From contig JBLNBN010000063.1 in the NCBI GenBank assembly GCA_050260015.1, positions 45,418 to 109,417 of the forward strand: a DNA stretch of 64,000 nt. Reading direction: 5' to 3'. The position numbers and the translations under genes were made by a program. The notes below the pieces were generated by a model. It did not search any database and was not told the origin of the DNA. It saw nothing but the letters and a program-made list of their open reading frames with translations. Positions 23,801 to 31,222 of the stretch are shown here, one piece after another. Numbering within the stretch: the first letter of the stretch is position 1; each line of letters opens with the position of its first letter. Source of the stretch: JBLNBN01 sp050260015 (GTDB lineage: Bacteria > Bacteroidota > Ignavibacteria > Kapaibacteriales > UBA2268).

Positions 23801-26739
23801 CATACGCGAATAATGCGATACTCGTCGCGCCTAACTCGACGAGCGTTACGGTCGCTCCTAAATCCGGGGTCGGCGTCGCCGATATACTCCGTTCAGGCGC
23901 GGGCCACGTCTTTGGAAGGCTTTACAGGCATGCTCCGGCCGGCGCTAATATTAGTTTCTTCCCCGTCGGATCGGACACGCTAAGCAGCTACCGCCCCGTA
24001 TGGATACAAACCTACGCGGGAGATAACGCAGCCGGCTTGTTAGGCGTAAAGCATTATTCGAACGCGCACCCCGACACCGCCGCCTCCGGCGTTGTAACTT
24101 CGACGAATATCCGTCAGTGGTGGAATCTTGAATCCCCCGCCTCGGGAGGGTTCTCTCTCGGAACGACCAAGTATGCCGTAAAGACGCAATTCCTTAACCC
24201 GAGGGACTTGCGAGGCGCGGCTCCTATGGTGATGGATCATTTCCGTCGCACGCCGGCATGGAACGCCAGCCCGGCAAGCTGGCTCGCATGCGAAACCTCG
24301 GAAAAGACTGATACGACGTTGCGTTCTGTCAATCATAACGCGTTCGGCGATATAATTATAGGCGAGCCCAGGGGAACTACCTTCTTCGCATGGTTAGACA
24401 ACGGCGACTGGACGAATCCCGCTTCATGGTCGCTCGACGGTTACGACGTCCGCACGACGCCGGTTAACCGCTGGCCGAATCAGAATACCGACGTCGTAAG
24501 AATTGGCAATGCTAAACGAATCGTAGTGCCGGACGGCGCGCCCCAGATTTCTATAAAGCAAACTATCGTCGAGCGTTACGCAGGAAAGCCCGGAGCTTTA
24601 GCTATTAGGGGGAATTTAGGATACGTTCGCGGCAAGAATTTCATACTGGAGGATAGCTGCACGGTAGAGATTGAAAACGTGCAGGGCATTAAGCCGTATA
24701 CGGAAACCAATAACGGCGCGATACAAACTGAATTCGAGCCTACATGGGGGCTTGGTCGGTTCGTGTTCAACTCGCCGTTTGGCAATCAGTCCACGGGTCT
24801 CGGCGTTCCCCAAAACATGAAGACCCTTGTCGTGGATAATCGTAATAATTTGCAGGACACGGTCTTTCTTACGAGCTATATCGGCATACCCAACCTTAAC
24901 GTGCGCGATACTTTACTTATCCGCCGCGGCAAATTCCTCGTGAGCGATAGAAATTTAACTTTAAACAGGGCTATGGTTCTCGACAGCTCGGTACGCAACG
25001 GGTCGCTTGTCGCGTTAAACAACCATATGGTCCAATTTACCGGCGCGTCGAATTATCAATTGTATTTGAACAACAATACGGGCGCGGCCTTTAGGAATTT
25101 GCGTTTGAACGGCGAATTGAGCGTACGCCGCGGACCCCAGGCCAACCGGACGCTCGCCAACGTCACGGTGCGCAATACTCTTGATTTCGCCGGCCCAGGC
25201 GACCTGGCGCTGGAGGACTCCGTCAACCTGAGAATTGAGAACAGCGCCGCAAACGCAATCACTAATTACTCTACCGATAGATTTATTCGCACGAGCGCGT
25301 CGAGCGGTTCGCTCATACGCGCGATAGCTCCCGGCATAAATTATACGTTCCCCGTCGGGACGAACGACGCAGGCGTTTCGCACTACTCCCCGGCGCAATT
25401 TACTCCTGCGCCCGGGGGAACGGCGGGAAGGCTTGGCGTTCGCGCGGCCGTAGGTTCAAAGGGAGGTTTTCCAGGGGCTCATTCCGGGATCCAGACATTG
25501 CCGACCTCCGCGTACCTTAAGCGATTCTGGTCGGTGGATTCAGTTACGGCCCAGATAAACGGTAAGTTTAGATTTAATTATTACGACTCCGACGTAGCGG
25601 GCTCGGAGGCGGAATTCGATAAATTAGCTCGATGGAGACCTGCGCGGCAAGCGCTGCCCGGTTCATGGAAGGCGATCCCGGCGCCATTTATCGATATTTT
25701 ACAAAACTATTTTGAAACGGAGGCAAGTTACGCCTATGCGGAATTTGAAGGCGATTACACAATAGGCAATCAAAGCGCTTTCAGAAGAATATTCTATAGC
25801 AGGAGCTCCGGCCTTTGGAACGACGCTAACACATGGACTTACAGCGACACGCACACCGGCCCGATCCTGGGCTTGGGCATTTGGCCCGATAACCCGACCG
25901 ATTCGGTCGTGATCGGCGGCGGAACGCTCGGAGCAGGCAATCACGTAGTTGATTTGAACATACCAACGACGGTCGTGAGCGGGATTACGCTTGGCACGCC
26001 TGCCTTTACGGGAACTCTTTCAACGGGTCTGAATTTGGTCGCGGGATCGTACTTTACAATGTCTCCCGGTTCGACGTTAAGGATCGGCAGCCCGGAGGGT
26101 ATTTCCTCCCTTGGAAATTCAACGGGCAACGTACGTTCGATCGTAACGCGCTCATACTCGGCCCAGGGCATTTACGAGTACGACGGCGCGACGGCGCAGG
26201 CTCTCGGCGACGGGCTCCCCGCGAGCGTAAAAGGACTTATCGTGGCGAAGGCCGCCGGAACGGAGCTGGCTATTGACAGGAGTATTTCCGTGACCGATTT
26301 CGCCCGCGTCGACGCGGGAACTCTCGACCTCAGCGCTTACTCCCTGTCGGGCGTTGGATTTAGCGTCGGGAGGGCGTTCTCGATTGCGGACGGCGCGCGC
26401 TTGCGGCTTGGAGGCGCTAATAACTTACTTTCGGCTATTCCGGGATACGACAATTATTCGGGAATTACGACAAACAGCTATGTAGAATTTTACGGCGACG
26501 CTCAAACGATTAACGCGGTTCCGGGGGGGATCGCTCTCGTTGGCCTGGGCAACGTCGACATAACCGGCGCAGGCACGAAAAGGTGCTCCGGCGAATTACT
26601 AATCCGAGGCGATTTACGGAATTTGAACGGCGCGACGTTCGAGATCGAGGACTTTAAGCCTCTTTCCCTGGAAGTGCGGAAGAGCGTAATAAACGAAGCT
26701 ACCTTTAAAAATTGCGGAATAATTGAAATTGGATTGTAA
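14812..26739 (+). CDS. Giant secreted beta-rich repeat protein (3975 aa)
   Basis: An exported protein of 3975 residues in one uninterrupted frame. A signal peptide ends near residue 31 (LFLNVEAQE). ATG codons at 14812 and 14821 are both possible starts. The chain is rich in Asn, Gly, Ser and Thr and has a beta-helix-like strand pattern with NGSLTSEAG-type turns. Six cassettes recur. Each has a F/Y-PxG-xxxYxP segment near residues 511, 1204, 1680, 2358, 3049 and 3513. A K/R-x-W line follows, then G-x-W-xxxxTWS at 658, 1369, 1873, 2504, 3198 and 3667. A GEVED-like insert (YIDYDYNGTYD to GEFEEYTVDI) lies near 2050-2170. There is no T9SS-type sorting tail; the end is TFKNCGIIEIGL, shared with the next protein. 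Probably an adhesin or surface fibre. Confidence 0.75.
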   Translation: MRLMKSDIGNWFKAGIACFGALLSLFLNVEAQEIISIKGGARVSFTNGSVVSINGSLTSEAGSSLTANGEIEVYGDWTIGGSQSATAGNIKFLGTNSSTINCPGLNAQFFLITTAKTGLNTEVKIITPIITSGPFLSLISGTFNLDGAFGFASPALLPVSGELAIPAGARFILNDQLATVIAQDANLRLGGELILLKGEFQIGDGSSESGLLYSNGARLEIGPDASAKLIVSAAIMRENDNDSISYVQSGGLVRLGTTHALTQPGRGLFDVGTDSSSFTITGGTIELKKASSTATEEFLVRAAKGTVTGGKVVIDADEAGSDFEINSSMSIGELDLSAANNPKLKLGSDLTVLGDITLAGNGSDRFDFSNYELRLGGDWTNNLSSADGISFNGRALRLVGDSLQKLQGSAALDFPKLYVEKTGGSSVMEGPMTVSDTLRLVSNAALDMNGFDLTIGEDAAICSDYGNQEGISTFSANNFIFNSGSGSDPLVGSRLIRKINPARALPFDLYFPIGSPNSYTPATVTFNAGGATFLPSSEIAIKPVPLAHPAIETPDRSMLKYWVIKKQNISINNNGATLLFNYNPAEVEGNEGNYEVLYYSPSWDDPTGYWRINPGESDDVVDFNAKLFYSQQVDEIDGDWLAGEPDAARGTYFARQDGPWDDPDTWSKDGFDMPASSRAPSKLSDVVRIQNHKITISSQPTAVNKISVETGTDGRASGELVIIGGVSAIGDTFMLEPDAKLTIAHSEGISAVPALTGAVQTDFRSFSSQAIYEYSGNGEQVTGDGLPDITRALIISKSSGSRITLSKNVSITDSLVINDGALDMSLFTLNGHSADRTLTMRGGELIVPGSFPLNYASPSFAAGIINFQGAGNATIPSSGSTPGVNQYYDLKISSPPGQTRSGNVSLRSQGEIRISNNLDVGSLEFTDNSYRFLTDGSTVRFNKAGGSQNVQTRPSLPADSLCYLNYYTLIVDGGGTKSLTAGTGAPIFKILNELRIEGGSTLAANGFDLEVQGNWINQSGAFQPGASSVILRSPVATYSTVLNARDTTDNPFNNLLIAGAGEVYVQDNTLIRGNLSIDSASILKVTDRILTVGGNWTNRGGTFNYGSSEVIFNGSAQQSISNPVASVNFYNLTLKNPAGLLAQSIGTTQDNGINVFGALNLEQGKIDSRGKLVTAYGSLTRAGGGYVDGALAKPVPTGATTLIYEVGYGSRYTPANITFTGTGGGAGNLAVLSDTIKNGSAPVSWSSTEDYLQPLGSTMSFPRHARRQWTIFPPAGSGFAMGTRRYDATLEFIGSDAPSGDLYNSADPERFEARLLTPLNVWIKPYQWLDRPFISSRAQNSLTFSQLDTLGTIIVGEPGIQTYYARRNGAWTNRLSWSTIGYGGGPATDYPGQHNDMFTAYIGAGYTIDLDANDINVEDTGLIQIDSSGRLNCDSNVINGSGEFRMMKYSTLGIGNAAGISDSGSATGNIQTLRRYYNYGGHNRSKFVYTGAVPQTQANSGVPATVAMVSVEKTSGSQLTWDKQNVTINDSLRIMSGAFHLGANTNCNISLNGNMRRGAGAAFNANKRRFTISGAVEDTLYNEDASPINFHDLTIAKPVASGFVVLWDNTPIIVDSLLTFTAPVTNKLLIDARTRTGNYVQIGQNGSVVNAGIGKGWVDGEMRRWVPAGATGVIRWEIGDTARYNPYEVQFTNAGSGSVAGYVGAKMIVGEHPFHQPQIFHSIAVGRTVGPKFWRVTRPSGSNFARGGRTYNTGIYFYWPEDGKNIDGWGCAELSYLKRWGVDTAWVRVWPSNNVNSALAGYLCTDTRNLSRTPNYNYTGDLVGGLASVVANAMNTDFGTDQMIGSDLLLGDFIVGNQDSLKKFYNYYSIKDGDWNDPSTWSTESYSSAVNLAASDPDPLITGVPRRQYDNAFIGNGKRVVLNTNIGTNQFSSAEPLNTMLGPSVVVQNTGTLSLNYHTLRGNTFSLEKGGKLEVGSQSGISFLNGFGNIIPQDRRPAFIDSTSFVYTAEGRTIDALTLIPGGQINRNSNTFYIENVIIRDQGGNAIMTNTTLDSLRRNSFGINPYLDKKVVLTAGETYTVQIDPSANGNQRRYKAYIDYDYNGTYDNTLPETVLNNVFSDNTLFTLGSFTVPAGTAQGSTQIRICMNSNNNDFTPTSNGNGEFEEYTVDIINPNTTITQSTGSGLPPNLASLEVRTQKAAATVTLGKNITVRDSLKISTGTLNAGANTIALTGDFINNVNNGFNAGTSAFRFINNDVSRIRGSQPVRFYRLDMDKLDNISRVDVSVPVSIQNQFNFNNANVLSITNASTLTFENTCATNGWTNFGPKKMFRLTGDTLTNGKLTRVFTNAAGSKAFTFPIGIDTLYNPAIIAVTGTYAGSPTISASVVSGRHPQKLTGAVSMLNKYWKISTTGISNITADSVNLTYHWRDTAGNANKYLPGVYLINPLKNRTGWEVNLGQNPLATPYSISARNVQDEVTIDGDWTAAEPKTYFGGRRFYSIATGNWKSPTSWSNAGHASPVIASYYPGQIFPDDSVFIDGHVITFNADSMSVDTLNIGGTNGIAAVGELRMPNSPATKSLTTRQLTILEDGRITQNSTGARRDTINIKQNFTNTSSAFLDFRANDSNYTALKFYGAGPSIITGEGNWGEFGDIIIKKYGGLLDTLIVSSQKFCDATTLYSPQLRFTLGGGIIKHLNADTLNLSGPGLDVPMASGSGIYVATGVVNTFGSLFSNSNTTIRVAGGVLNIGDAPNENLKYATGSTVQVDGGALNVAGCITRSLLTSNLRFIMNGGETRVLTKGNTNPGDIGFDMTTAASELTLAGGRLIIANGGGSTPSDADLRLNAAGGAGIGGSSVIQIGDSALTPNNAVIKISGNLPLRNLHLANNPLYLVTTRLTEEVYRISNNFDIDVNHTFQLNGNTLRLGGSLTNYGSFIGTPASATTLPWLVELNGPGDQSLFNSRVEGLELFNLKINKASGNVTLSGANSLLKVSNQLEFAYANNAILVAPNSTSVTVAPKSGVGVADILRSGAGHVFGRLYRHAPAGANISFFPVGSDTLSSYRPVWIQTYAGDNAAGLLGVKHYSNAHPDTAASGVVTSTNIRQWWNLESPASGGFSLGTTKYAVKTQFLNPRDLRGAAPMVMDHFRRTPAWNASPASWLACETSEKTDTTLRSVNHNAFGDIIIGEPRGTTFFAWLDNGDWTNPASWSLDGYDVRTTPVNRWPNQNTDVVRIGNAKRIVVPDGAPQISIKQTIVERYAGKPGALAIRGNLGYVRGKNFILEDSCTVEIENVQGIKPYTETNNGAIQTEFEPTWGLGRFVFNSPFGNQSTGLGVPQNMKTLVVDNRNNLQDTVFLTSYIGIPNLNVRDTLLIRRGKFLVSDRNLTLNRAMVLDSSVRNGSLVALNNHMVQFTGASNYQLYLNNNTGAAFRNLRLNGELSVRRGPQANRTLANVTVRNTLDFAGPGDLALEDSVNLRIENSAANAITNYSTDRFIRTSASSGSLIRAIAPGINYTFPVGTNDAGVSHYSPAQFTPAPGGTAGRLGVRAAVGSKGGFPGAHSGIQTLPTSAYLKRFWSVDSVTAQINGKFRFNYYDSDVAGSEAEFDKLARWRPARQALPGSWKAIPAPFIDILQNYFETEASYAYAEFEGDYTIGNQSAFRRIFYSRSSGLWNDANTWTYSDTHTGPILGLGIWPDNPTDSVVIGGGTLGAGNHVVDLNIPTTVVSGITLGTPAFTGTLSTGLNLVAGSYFTMSPGSTLRIGSPEGISSLGNSTGNVRSIVTRSYSAQGIYEYDGATAQALGDGLPASVKGLIVAKAAGTELAIDRSISVTDFARVDAGTLDLSAYSLSGVGFSVGRAFSIADGARLRLGGANNLLSAIPGYDNYSGITTNSYVEFYGDAQTINAVPGGIALVGLGNVDITGAGTKRCSGELLIRGDLRNLNGATFEIEDFKPLSLEVRKSVINEATFKNCGIIEIGL
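16342..25833 (+). repeat. Six-fold repeated seam cassette inside the giant gene
   Basis: Six diverged copies of a roughly 150-190 residue unit at protein level. Each begins with a FPxG-xxxYxP segment (nt about 16342, 18421, 19850, 21883, 23957, 25348). A W-containing line follows (YWVIKK, QWTIFP, FWRVTR, YWKIST, WWNLES, FWSVDS). Each closes with GxWxxxxTWS (nt 16783, 18916, 20428, 22321, 24403, 25801). The distances between the first and last motif are 147, 165, about 193, 146, 149 and 154 residues. Between cassettes lies a variable beta-rich block that begins with a GIS...TGxIQT...GxGxP element. The DNA copies have diverged, so this is an old tandem duplication. Confidence 0.7.
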
Positions 26740-26857
26740 TTCGGTACTGTATTTGATAACATAGATTAGTTAAGCAAGAAAAATAACTTAGATCAAATTA
26801 ATTAAGAAGCTAGAAATGAAAAAAGAAGTATTTTCATCACACATTAGGGAGGTTGAC

Positions 26858-28993
26858 GTGAAAAGCGTAATAACGCAATTGGCGAAAGCGACGCTAACGT
26901 TCATTGCATTCATTGCAATAACGACGATAGCCGAATCGCAGAACTTTACGAACTCCGGCGCAAACGCGTCTTATCAGTCATGCGCTACCGGTAACGGCGG
27001 CATAATTAAGATGCGCTCGAGCGCGGGCGTATTCGACGGAACGAACGAATTGGGCACGGTCGGCAGCAGGATCGCCGGCACGGTCGAATGGGCCGGCACG
27101 GTCGGAGCCCAGACGATCGAACCTAATTATTACACGAACCTTACTACTTCCGGCGGCGCCACGAAGAATTTCACTGCCGGGCAAAGCTATTACGTCTCGG
27201 GCGAATACTTGCCAGCGGACGGAACGCGCAACTATACGACGTCGAATTTCTACTACGACGGAACTGATCCGCAAACTCTTTTTGCGGAAAGCGCGGCTGG
27301 CAACACTTACTATAATGTGTTCCTAACGAACGGCGGCGCAAAGACGCACATCGCGGGCCAGACGTTCATCGTAACCAATACTTTGGATCATAGCGCGGCT
27401 GGCGGCTTTACGGCCATCGGCGGCGTAACGACTGGCAACTTGACAAGTACCGCCGCCATTACCGTTAACGGCGACGGCACGAACGTATTTAGCATCGTCT
27501 CCGACGCCAACGCCTCCACAGTTCAGGGAGTATTCACGGTAACGGCCGGCGAATTAAGCCTGGACGGCAACGCTCCCGTCACGGTATCCGGCGCGGGCGC
27601 GCTCGCTTTGGCTAATTCCGCAAGCGCGAAATTAGACCTTACCGACGGCGCGCAGCTCGATATCGCGACCACCTTCACCAACGGTTTCGACGCGCGTACG
27701 AACATGACGTTCCACGACCTGTCAACCGTTACGTATAGCGGCAATGCGCAAAGCGTAGTCAGTACGGTAGCTACTAATCCTTACGGAAACTTAGCTCTTA
27801 CCGGCGGCGGCGCTAAGACGGTCGCGGCTGGCGGCGCGAACGACGACATCTTTATGACCAACAACTTTACGCTAAGCGCGGGCACATTGAGCCTGGCTGG
27901 CGCCGTTGGCGGCACGAGCAAGCTTAGCATGACGGACGGTACCGTAACCTACGGCAGCGCAAATAACGACGTGTTCGTCCAGGGTAATATGGAACGCACC
28001 GGCAACCTTGCTACTGGCGTAAACTATACGATGAACAATGCCCAAACGCAGGTTAACTTCCAAACTGCGGGCGCGGGACTTACTTCCTTCGCTATGGACG
28101 TAATCCCCGGCGTACGCTCGACACAATACGGCGACGACGATAACACGATAGACCTCAACCGGCAAGTCAGGTTGACGTTCGGCGGAACGGGCGAAATCGA
28201 CGTATTGCGCGTAGGCTACGTCGCGGGCGACGTGCCCGGCGGCGCGAACGAAGACGTTATTAGATTGTTTGAAGCTTATGACGCTACTGGCGCGGCCGAT
28301 AAGCAAAAGATCATCCTTCCCGGCCTTACGGGTTACGTTACCCGCAGCGGCGCTTCGGACGCTCGGTTCGTACAGCTCGACGGCGACGCTACGCACACTT
28401 TATCCCTCATCGCGGGCGTAGGCGGCGGAGCAGGCGACGAAATGACTACCTCCTCGGACATCGTGCTTAGCGCGGACGCCAGGATTCGCACTATCGCCGA
28501 CGGTCGTTGGTCCAATCCCGCAATTTGGGACGAGGGCGCAGTTCCTCTGCCGACCGACGAAGCATACGTAAGAAACTTCGTTTATGCCGGTATTGAGGGC
28601 AACGCATTCGGCATAACGGGCTATGCGGGCAATGAAAGATTCGGCGCCGGCGACGCTAACGCCGTAGCTAAATCTATCACGATCGACGCGCCTACCGGCA
28701 GCTATCCGCACCCGGCTTTAATCGTCGGTTACGACGACGCGGATCTTCCTGCGAACTTCTCGTTCAGGACCGTATTAAATCCCGCTACTGCAGGCGGCGG
28801 CTTGTTCAATACGAACACCACTGCCAGCACGTTCGGCGGAGTATTCGATAAGACGTACGACCATACCGCTGGAACCGTAATGGGCGTTTACATAATGTCG
28901 CCTAACGGCGGAAACATTCCTTCTTTGGAAGCTTCGCAAGTTACGAACAACGGTACGTTCAAGAACTGCGGTATACTCGGCATCGGCCAATAA
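26858..28993 (+). CDS. Secreted beta-rich protein sharing the giant protein's C-terminal tail
   Basis: An exported 711-residue protein from GTG 26858, chosen because GGGAGG lies 5 nt upstream and a classical signal peptide (ATLTFIAFIAITTIAESQ) follows. ATG at 26816 would add 14 residues. The mature part is Gly/Asn/Thr-rich and probably a beta-helix, with AAGGANDDIFMTNNF and QTLFAESAAGNTYYN. Near residue 550 it carries one GRWSNPAIWDEG copy of the W motif found six times in the giant protein. It ends SLEASQVTNNGTFKNCGIL-GIGQ, clearly related to the giant protein's last 24 residues. Its N-terminus (GGIIKMRSS...IAGTVEWAGT) resembles that of the 691-aa protein downstream. No T9SS tail. Function unknown; likely part of the same surface structure. 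Confidence 0.7.
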   Translation: MKSVITQLAKATLTFIAFIAITTIAESQNFTNSGANASYQSCATGNGGIIKMRSSAGVFDGTNELGTVGSRIAGTVEWAGTVGAQTIEPNYYTNLTTSGGATKNFTAGQSYYVSGEYLPADGTRNYTTSNFYYDGTDPQTLFAESAAGNTYYNVFLTNGGAKTHIAGQTFIVTNTLDHSAAGGFTAIGGVTTGNLTSTAAITVNGDGTNVFSIVSDANASTVQGVFTVTAGELSLDGNAPVTVSGAGALALANSASAKLDLTDGAQLDIATTFTNGFDARTNMTFHDLSTVTYSGNAQSVVSTVATNPYGNLALTGGGAKTVAAGGANDDIFMTNNFTLSAGTLSLAGAVGGTSKLSMTDGTVTYGSANNDVFVQGNMERTGNLATGVNYTMNNAQTQVNFQTAGAGLTSFAMDVIPGVRSTQYGDDDNTIDLNRQVRLTFGGTGEIDVLRVGYVAGDVPGGANEDVIRLFEAYDATGAADKQKIILPGLTGYVTRSGASDARFVQLDGDATHTLSLIAGVGGGAGDEMTTSSDIVLSADARIRTIADGRWSNPAIWDEGAVPLPTDEAYVRNFVYAGIEGNAFGITGYAGNERFGAGDANAVAKSITIDAPTGSYPHPALIVGYDDADLPANFSFRTVLNPATAGGGLFNTNTTASTFGGVFDKTYDHTAGTVMGVYIMSPNGGNIPSLEASQVTNNGTFKNCGILGIGQ

Positions 28994-29025
28994 ACCGCCT
29001 TTTAAGCTGAAGTTATGAAAATACT

Positions 29026-29058
29026 TTTCGGCGGGGCGGGCTGCCCGCTCCGCCGAAA
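29026..29058 (+). terminator. Strong GC-rich hairpin after the 711-aa gene
   Basis: A 15-bp stem (TTTCGGCGGGGCGGG with its near-complement, one G-T pair) and a 3-base loop. There is no long T-run after it (AAATTTAGC), so it could be a terminator, or an mRNA-stabilising hairpin that lowers but does not stop transcription into the downstream genes. Confidence 0.55.
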
Positions 29059-29146
29059 TTTAGCGAACTGAATAATTGAAAAAATAATTAAAATCGTTTC
29101 ATCGTTTCACGTCTTTGTATTCGACGGGAAAGCCAAACGGAACATA

Positions 29147-31222
29147 ATGTTTAAATTTACATTATATATAATTGCACTCTTCCTATGCCTGGGCGAAGCA
29201 TTTGCCCAGGGAGGCGAGACGACGCTCGATAATACCGGCGGTCAACTGATCAACACCGGCATTATCCGCGTTCGCAACGGCCAGGTAAAGGCTCTGCCGG
29301 ATACTGTAGGCGGGAGGGTGGAGTTTTCCAGCGAGCATACGACCGCCGTTACGAAGATCCCCAACATAGTATTTAACCAACTGATCTTTTCCGGGCTTAA
29401 TATTAAGTATATAGACACGACGAATAGCTCCAAGCCGCTTGTAGCGCGGGATTCCTTCGTCGTTGAGAGCTCGGCCGAGCTCCAGGTGCATATCGTGGGC
29501 GCGGACGCGCAAAAAACTTTTAAAAACGCCTCCAGGATAAAGGGAGCGAACGACATTAGGCTAATCAATGAATCCGCCGCGCAGAACTTAGTCGGCACGG
29601 GAAACGTGGATCAATTGAATATCGATAATCCCAACGGGGTGGACGTTGTCAACAATGGGCAAACCATAAATAAAAAGCTGACCCTAAAGCGAGGGCAGTT
29701 GCGGAATTCGGCGCCGAAAAATGTAACGATGGCGGATTCGGCAACTATCATTCGCTATCCCCAGGGATCGATAGCTTTTGCCCCGGATCTTGCCGGGGTG
29801 GTGAATCTTGAATATACCGGCGCTGGAAGCATACGTACCGGCCCCGAAGTTCCAAATAATAAAAACAAGATTAAAGACTTTACGGCTAAGAATTCCGATA
29901 CGCTACGCCTAGCGAAGTCTTTACAGGTTAACAAAAAATTAAATATAGCTACGAGAGTTTTCACTGATTCTAATGCGATAACGCATGCGAACGCGAGCCG
30001 CATTAACTACGACCCGTCAAAGCCCGACGCGCAAATCGACGGAACGCTTAGGAAAAGCATATTCGTCGCGACGGACACCATATTGCTGAATAATCCCTAC
30101 ACTTACGTCAAGCTCGATACAGGCGGGACTCGCTCGAAAACGAGAGAAATCCAAATGACTATGAGGACGAAGACTTATCCGCCGACTAGCGACGGTAATG
30201 AAAAGACGGAGCGCTACGCGGACCTCAAACTATTAAACGCCGCGGGGAACCCGCTCTATTATTCGGACTCGCTTCAATTTACCCTCGGGTTCGGTTGGCG
30301 GTACGCTCCCAGCCTCACTTTCGACGAGACCCATGACCTGATCAACGACCTTAACGAATTACTTCTCCAGCGTTACGTTACGCCCGATTGGCTCGACTAC
30401 TCCTCGCAGCCGGTCAAGCTTGATACGATCAATCATTGGGCAAGCATCGCTACCGATTTCGTAAATTCGAGCGGCCTGTTTTCCGTGGGACTGCCCGCGC
30501 CTACAGGAATAGTATTCCGCGGCAAGGCTTTGCTGGAGGGGCCCTACGTTCAAAACACTTTCGGCATAATGCGTTCCGACCTTCAGCAGAAGGGCTACCT
30601 CGCCAATCTGCCTTCGAAGGCTGTTTATCCCTATAACTTAGATCCAAATTACGATCCCAATAAAATTAAAACCCTTCCGGATTCAATCGTAGACTTCGTA
30701 GTAATGGAATTTAGAAGGGAGCGCAACTCCGAGGCGAAATTCTTTAAGACCGTCATAATGCGTTACGACGGGGCCCTGCTCGATTTGGAAGGCAAGGACC
30801 TGATAAGATTAACCCGCAAGGACGGGCTTGATTCGGGGGGCGGCGAGTACTACGTAGCTTTAAGGCATCGCAATCACTCGACTATAATAACTGAAAATCC
30901 GTTGTCGTTAATACCTGAAAACAATTCGAAGCTATACGACTTTACTGATCCGGCCATAATCGAAGGAAGAATTTCCGCTCTCAAGCTGGTTTATTACTTA
31001 AACGGCTCCCGCGTTTACGCTATGCGCGCCGGGTACAATGCGAATGACCCCGACACGATGTCCGGACTAATAAACGCGCAGAATTACGCGACCGAGCTTC
31101 CCGACCAGATACTTCCATGGAACGAAGTGGGGAGGGAGGGATATTTATTGGGAGATTATAACCTCGACGGTATAATAAATACCAGGGATTTCAATATAAG
31201 TTGGAATAATCGTAAGAAATAA
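29147..31222 (+). CDS. Secreted surface protein with T9SS-associated domain and dockerin-like end
   Basis: A 691-residue exported protein with a signal peptide ending GEAFAQ near residue 21. The N-terminal third resembles the preceding gene product (TGIIRVRNGQ, VGGRVEFSSEH). Residues about 440-640 contain the line LLEGPYVQNTFGIMRSDL, then a DFVVMEFRRE and YYVALRHRNHSTI series, a pattern common in large T9SS-exported proteins. The last 25 residues, GDYNLDGIINTRDFNISWNNR, form a single dockerin-type calcium loop. The stop codon overlaps the next ATG by one base, so translation is coupled to the 439-aa gene. Likely a structural surface subunit; the binding partner of the dockerin-like end is unknown. 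Confidence 0.7.
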   Translation: MFKFTLYIIALFLCLGEAFAQGGETTLDNTGGQLINTGIIRVRNGQVKALPDTVGGRVEFSSEHTTAVTKIPNIVFNQLIFSGLNIKYIDTTNSSKPLVARDSFVVESSAELQVHIVGADAQKTFKNASRIKGANDIRLINESAAQNLVGTGNVDQLNIDNPNGVDVVNNGQTINKKLTLKRGQLRNSAPKNVTMADSATIIRYPQGSIAFAPDLAGVVNLEYTGAGSIRTGPEVPNNKNKIKDFTAKNSDTLRLAKSLQVNKKLNIATRVFTDSNAITHANASRINYDPSKPDAQIDGTLRKSIFVATDTILLNNPYTYVKLDTGGTRSKTREIQMTMRTKTYPPTSDGNEKTERYADLKLLNAAGNPLYYSDSLQFTLGFGWRYAPSLTFDETHDLINDLNELLLQRYVTPDWLDYSSQPVKLDTINHWASIATDFVNSSGLFSVGLPAPTGIVFRGKALLEGPYVQNTFGIMRSDLQQKGYLANLPSKAVYPYNLDPNYDPNKIKTLPDSIVDFVVMEFRRERNSEAKFFKTVIMRYDGALLDLEGKDLIRLTRKDGLDSGGGEYYVALRHRNHSTIITENPLSLIPENNSKLYDFTDPAIIEGRISALKLVYYLNGSRVYAMRAGYNANDPDTMSGLINAQNYATELPDQILPWNEVGREGYLLGDYNLDGIINTRDFNISWNNRKK

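Noticed and set aside
15552..26762. Many minus-strand open frames of 60-200 codons inside the giant gene
   Set aside because: They arise from the Ala/Gly/Asn-biased codons of the plus frame, have no start sites with ribosome-binding sequence, and show no family motifs.
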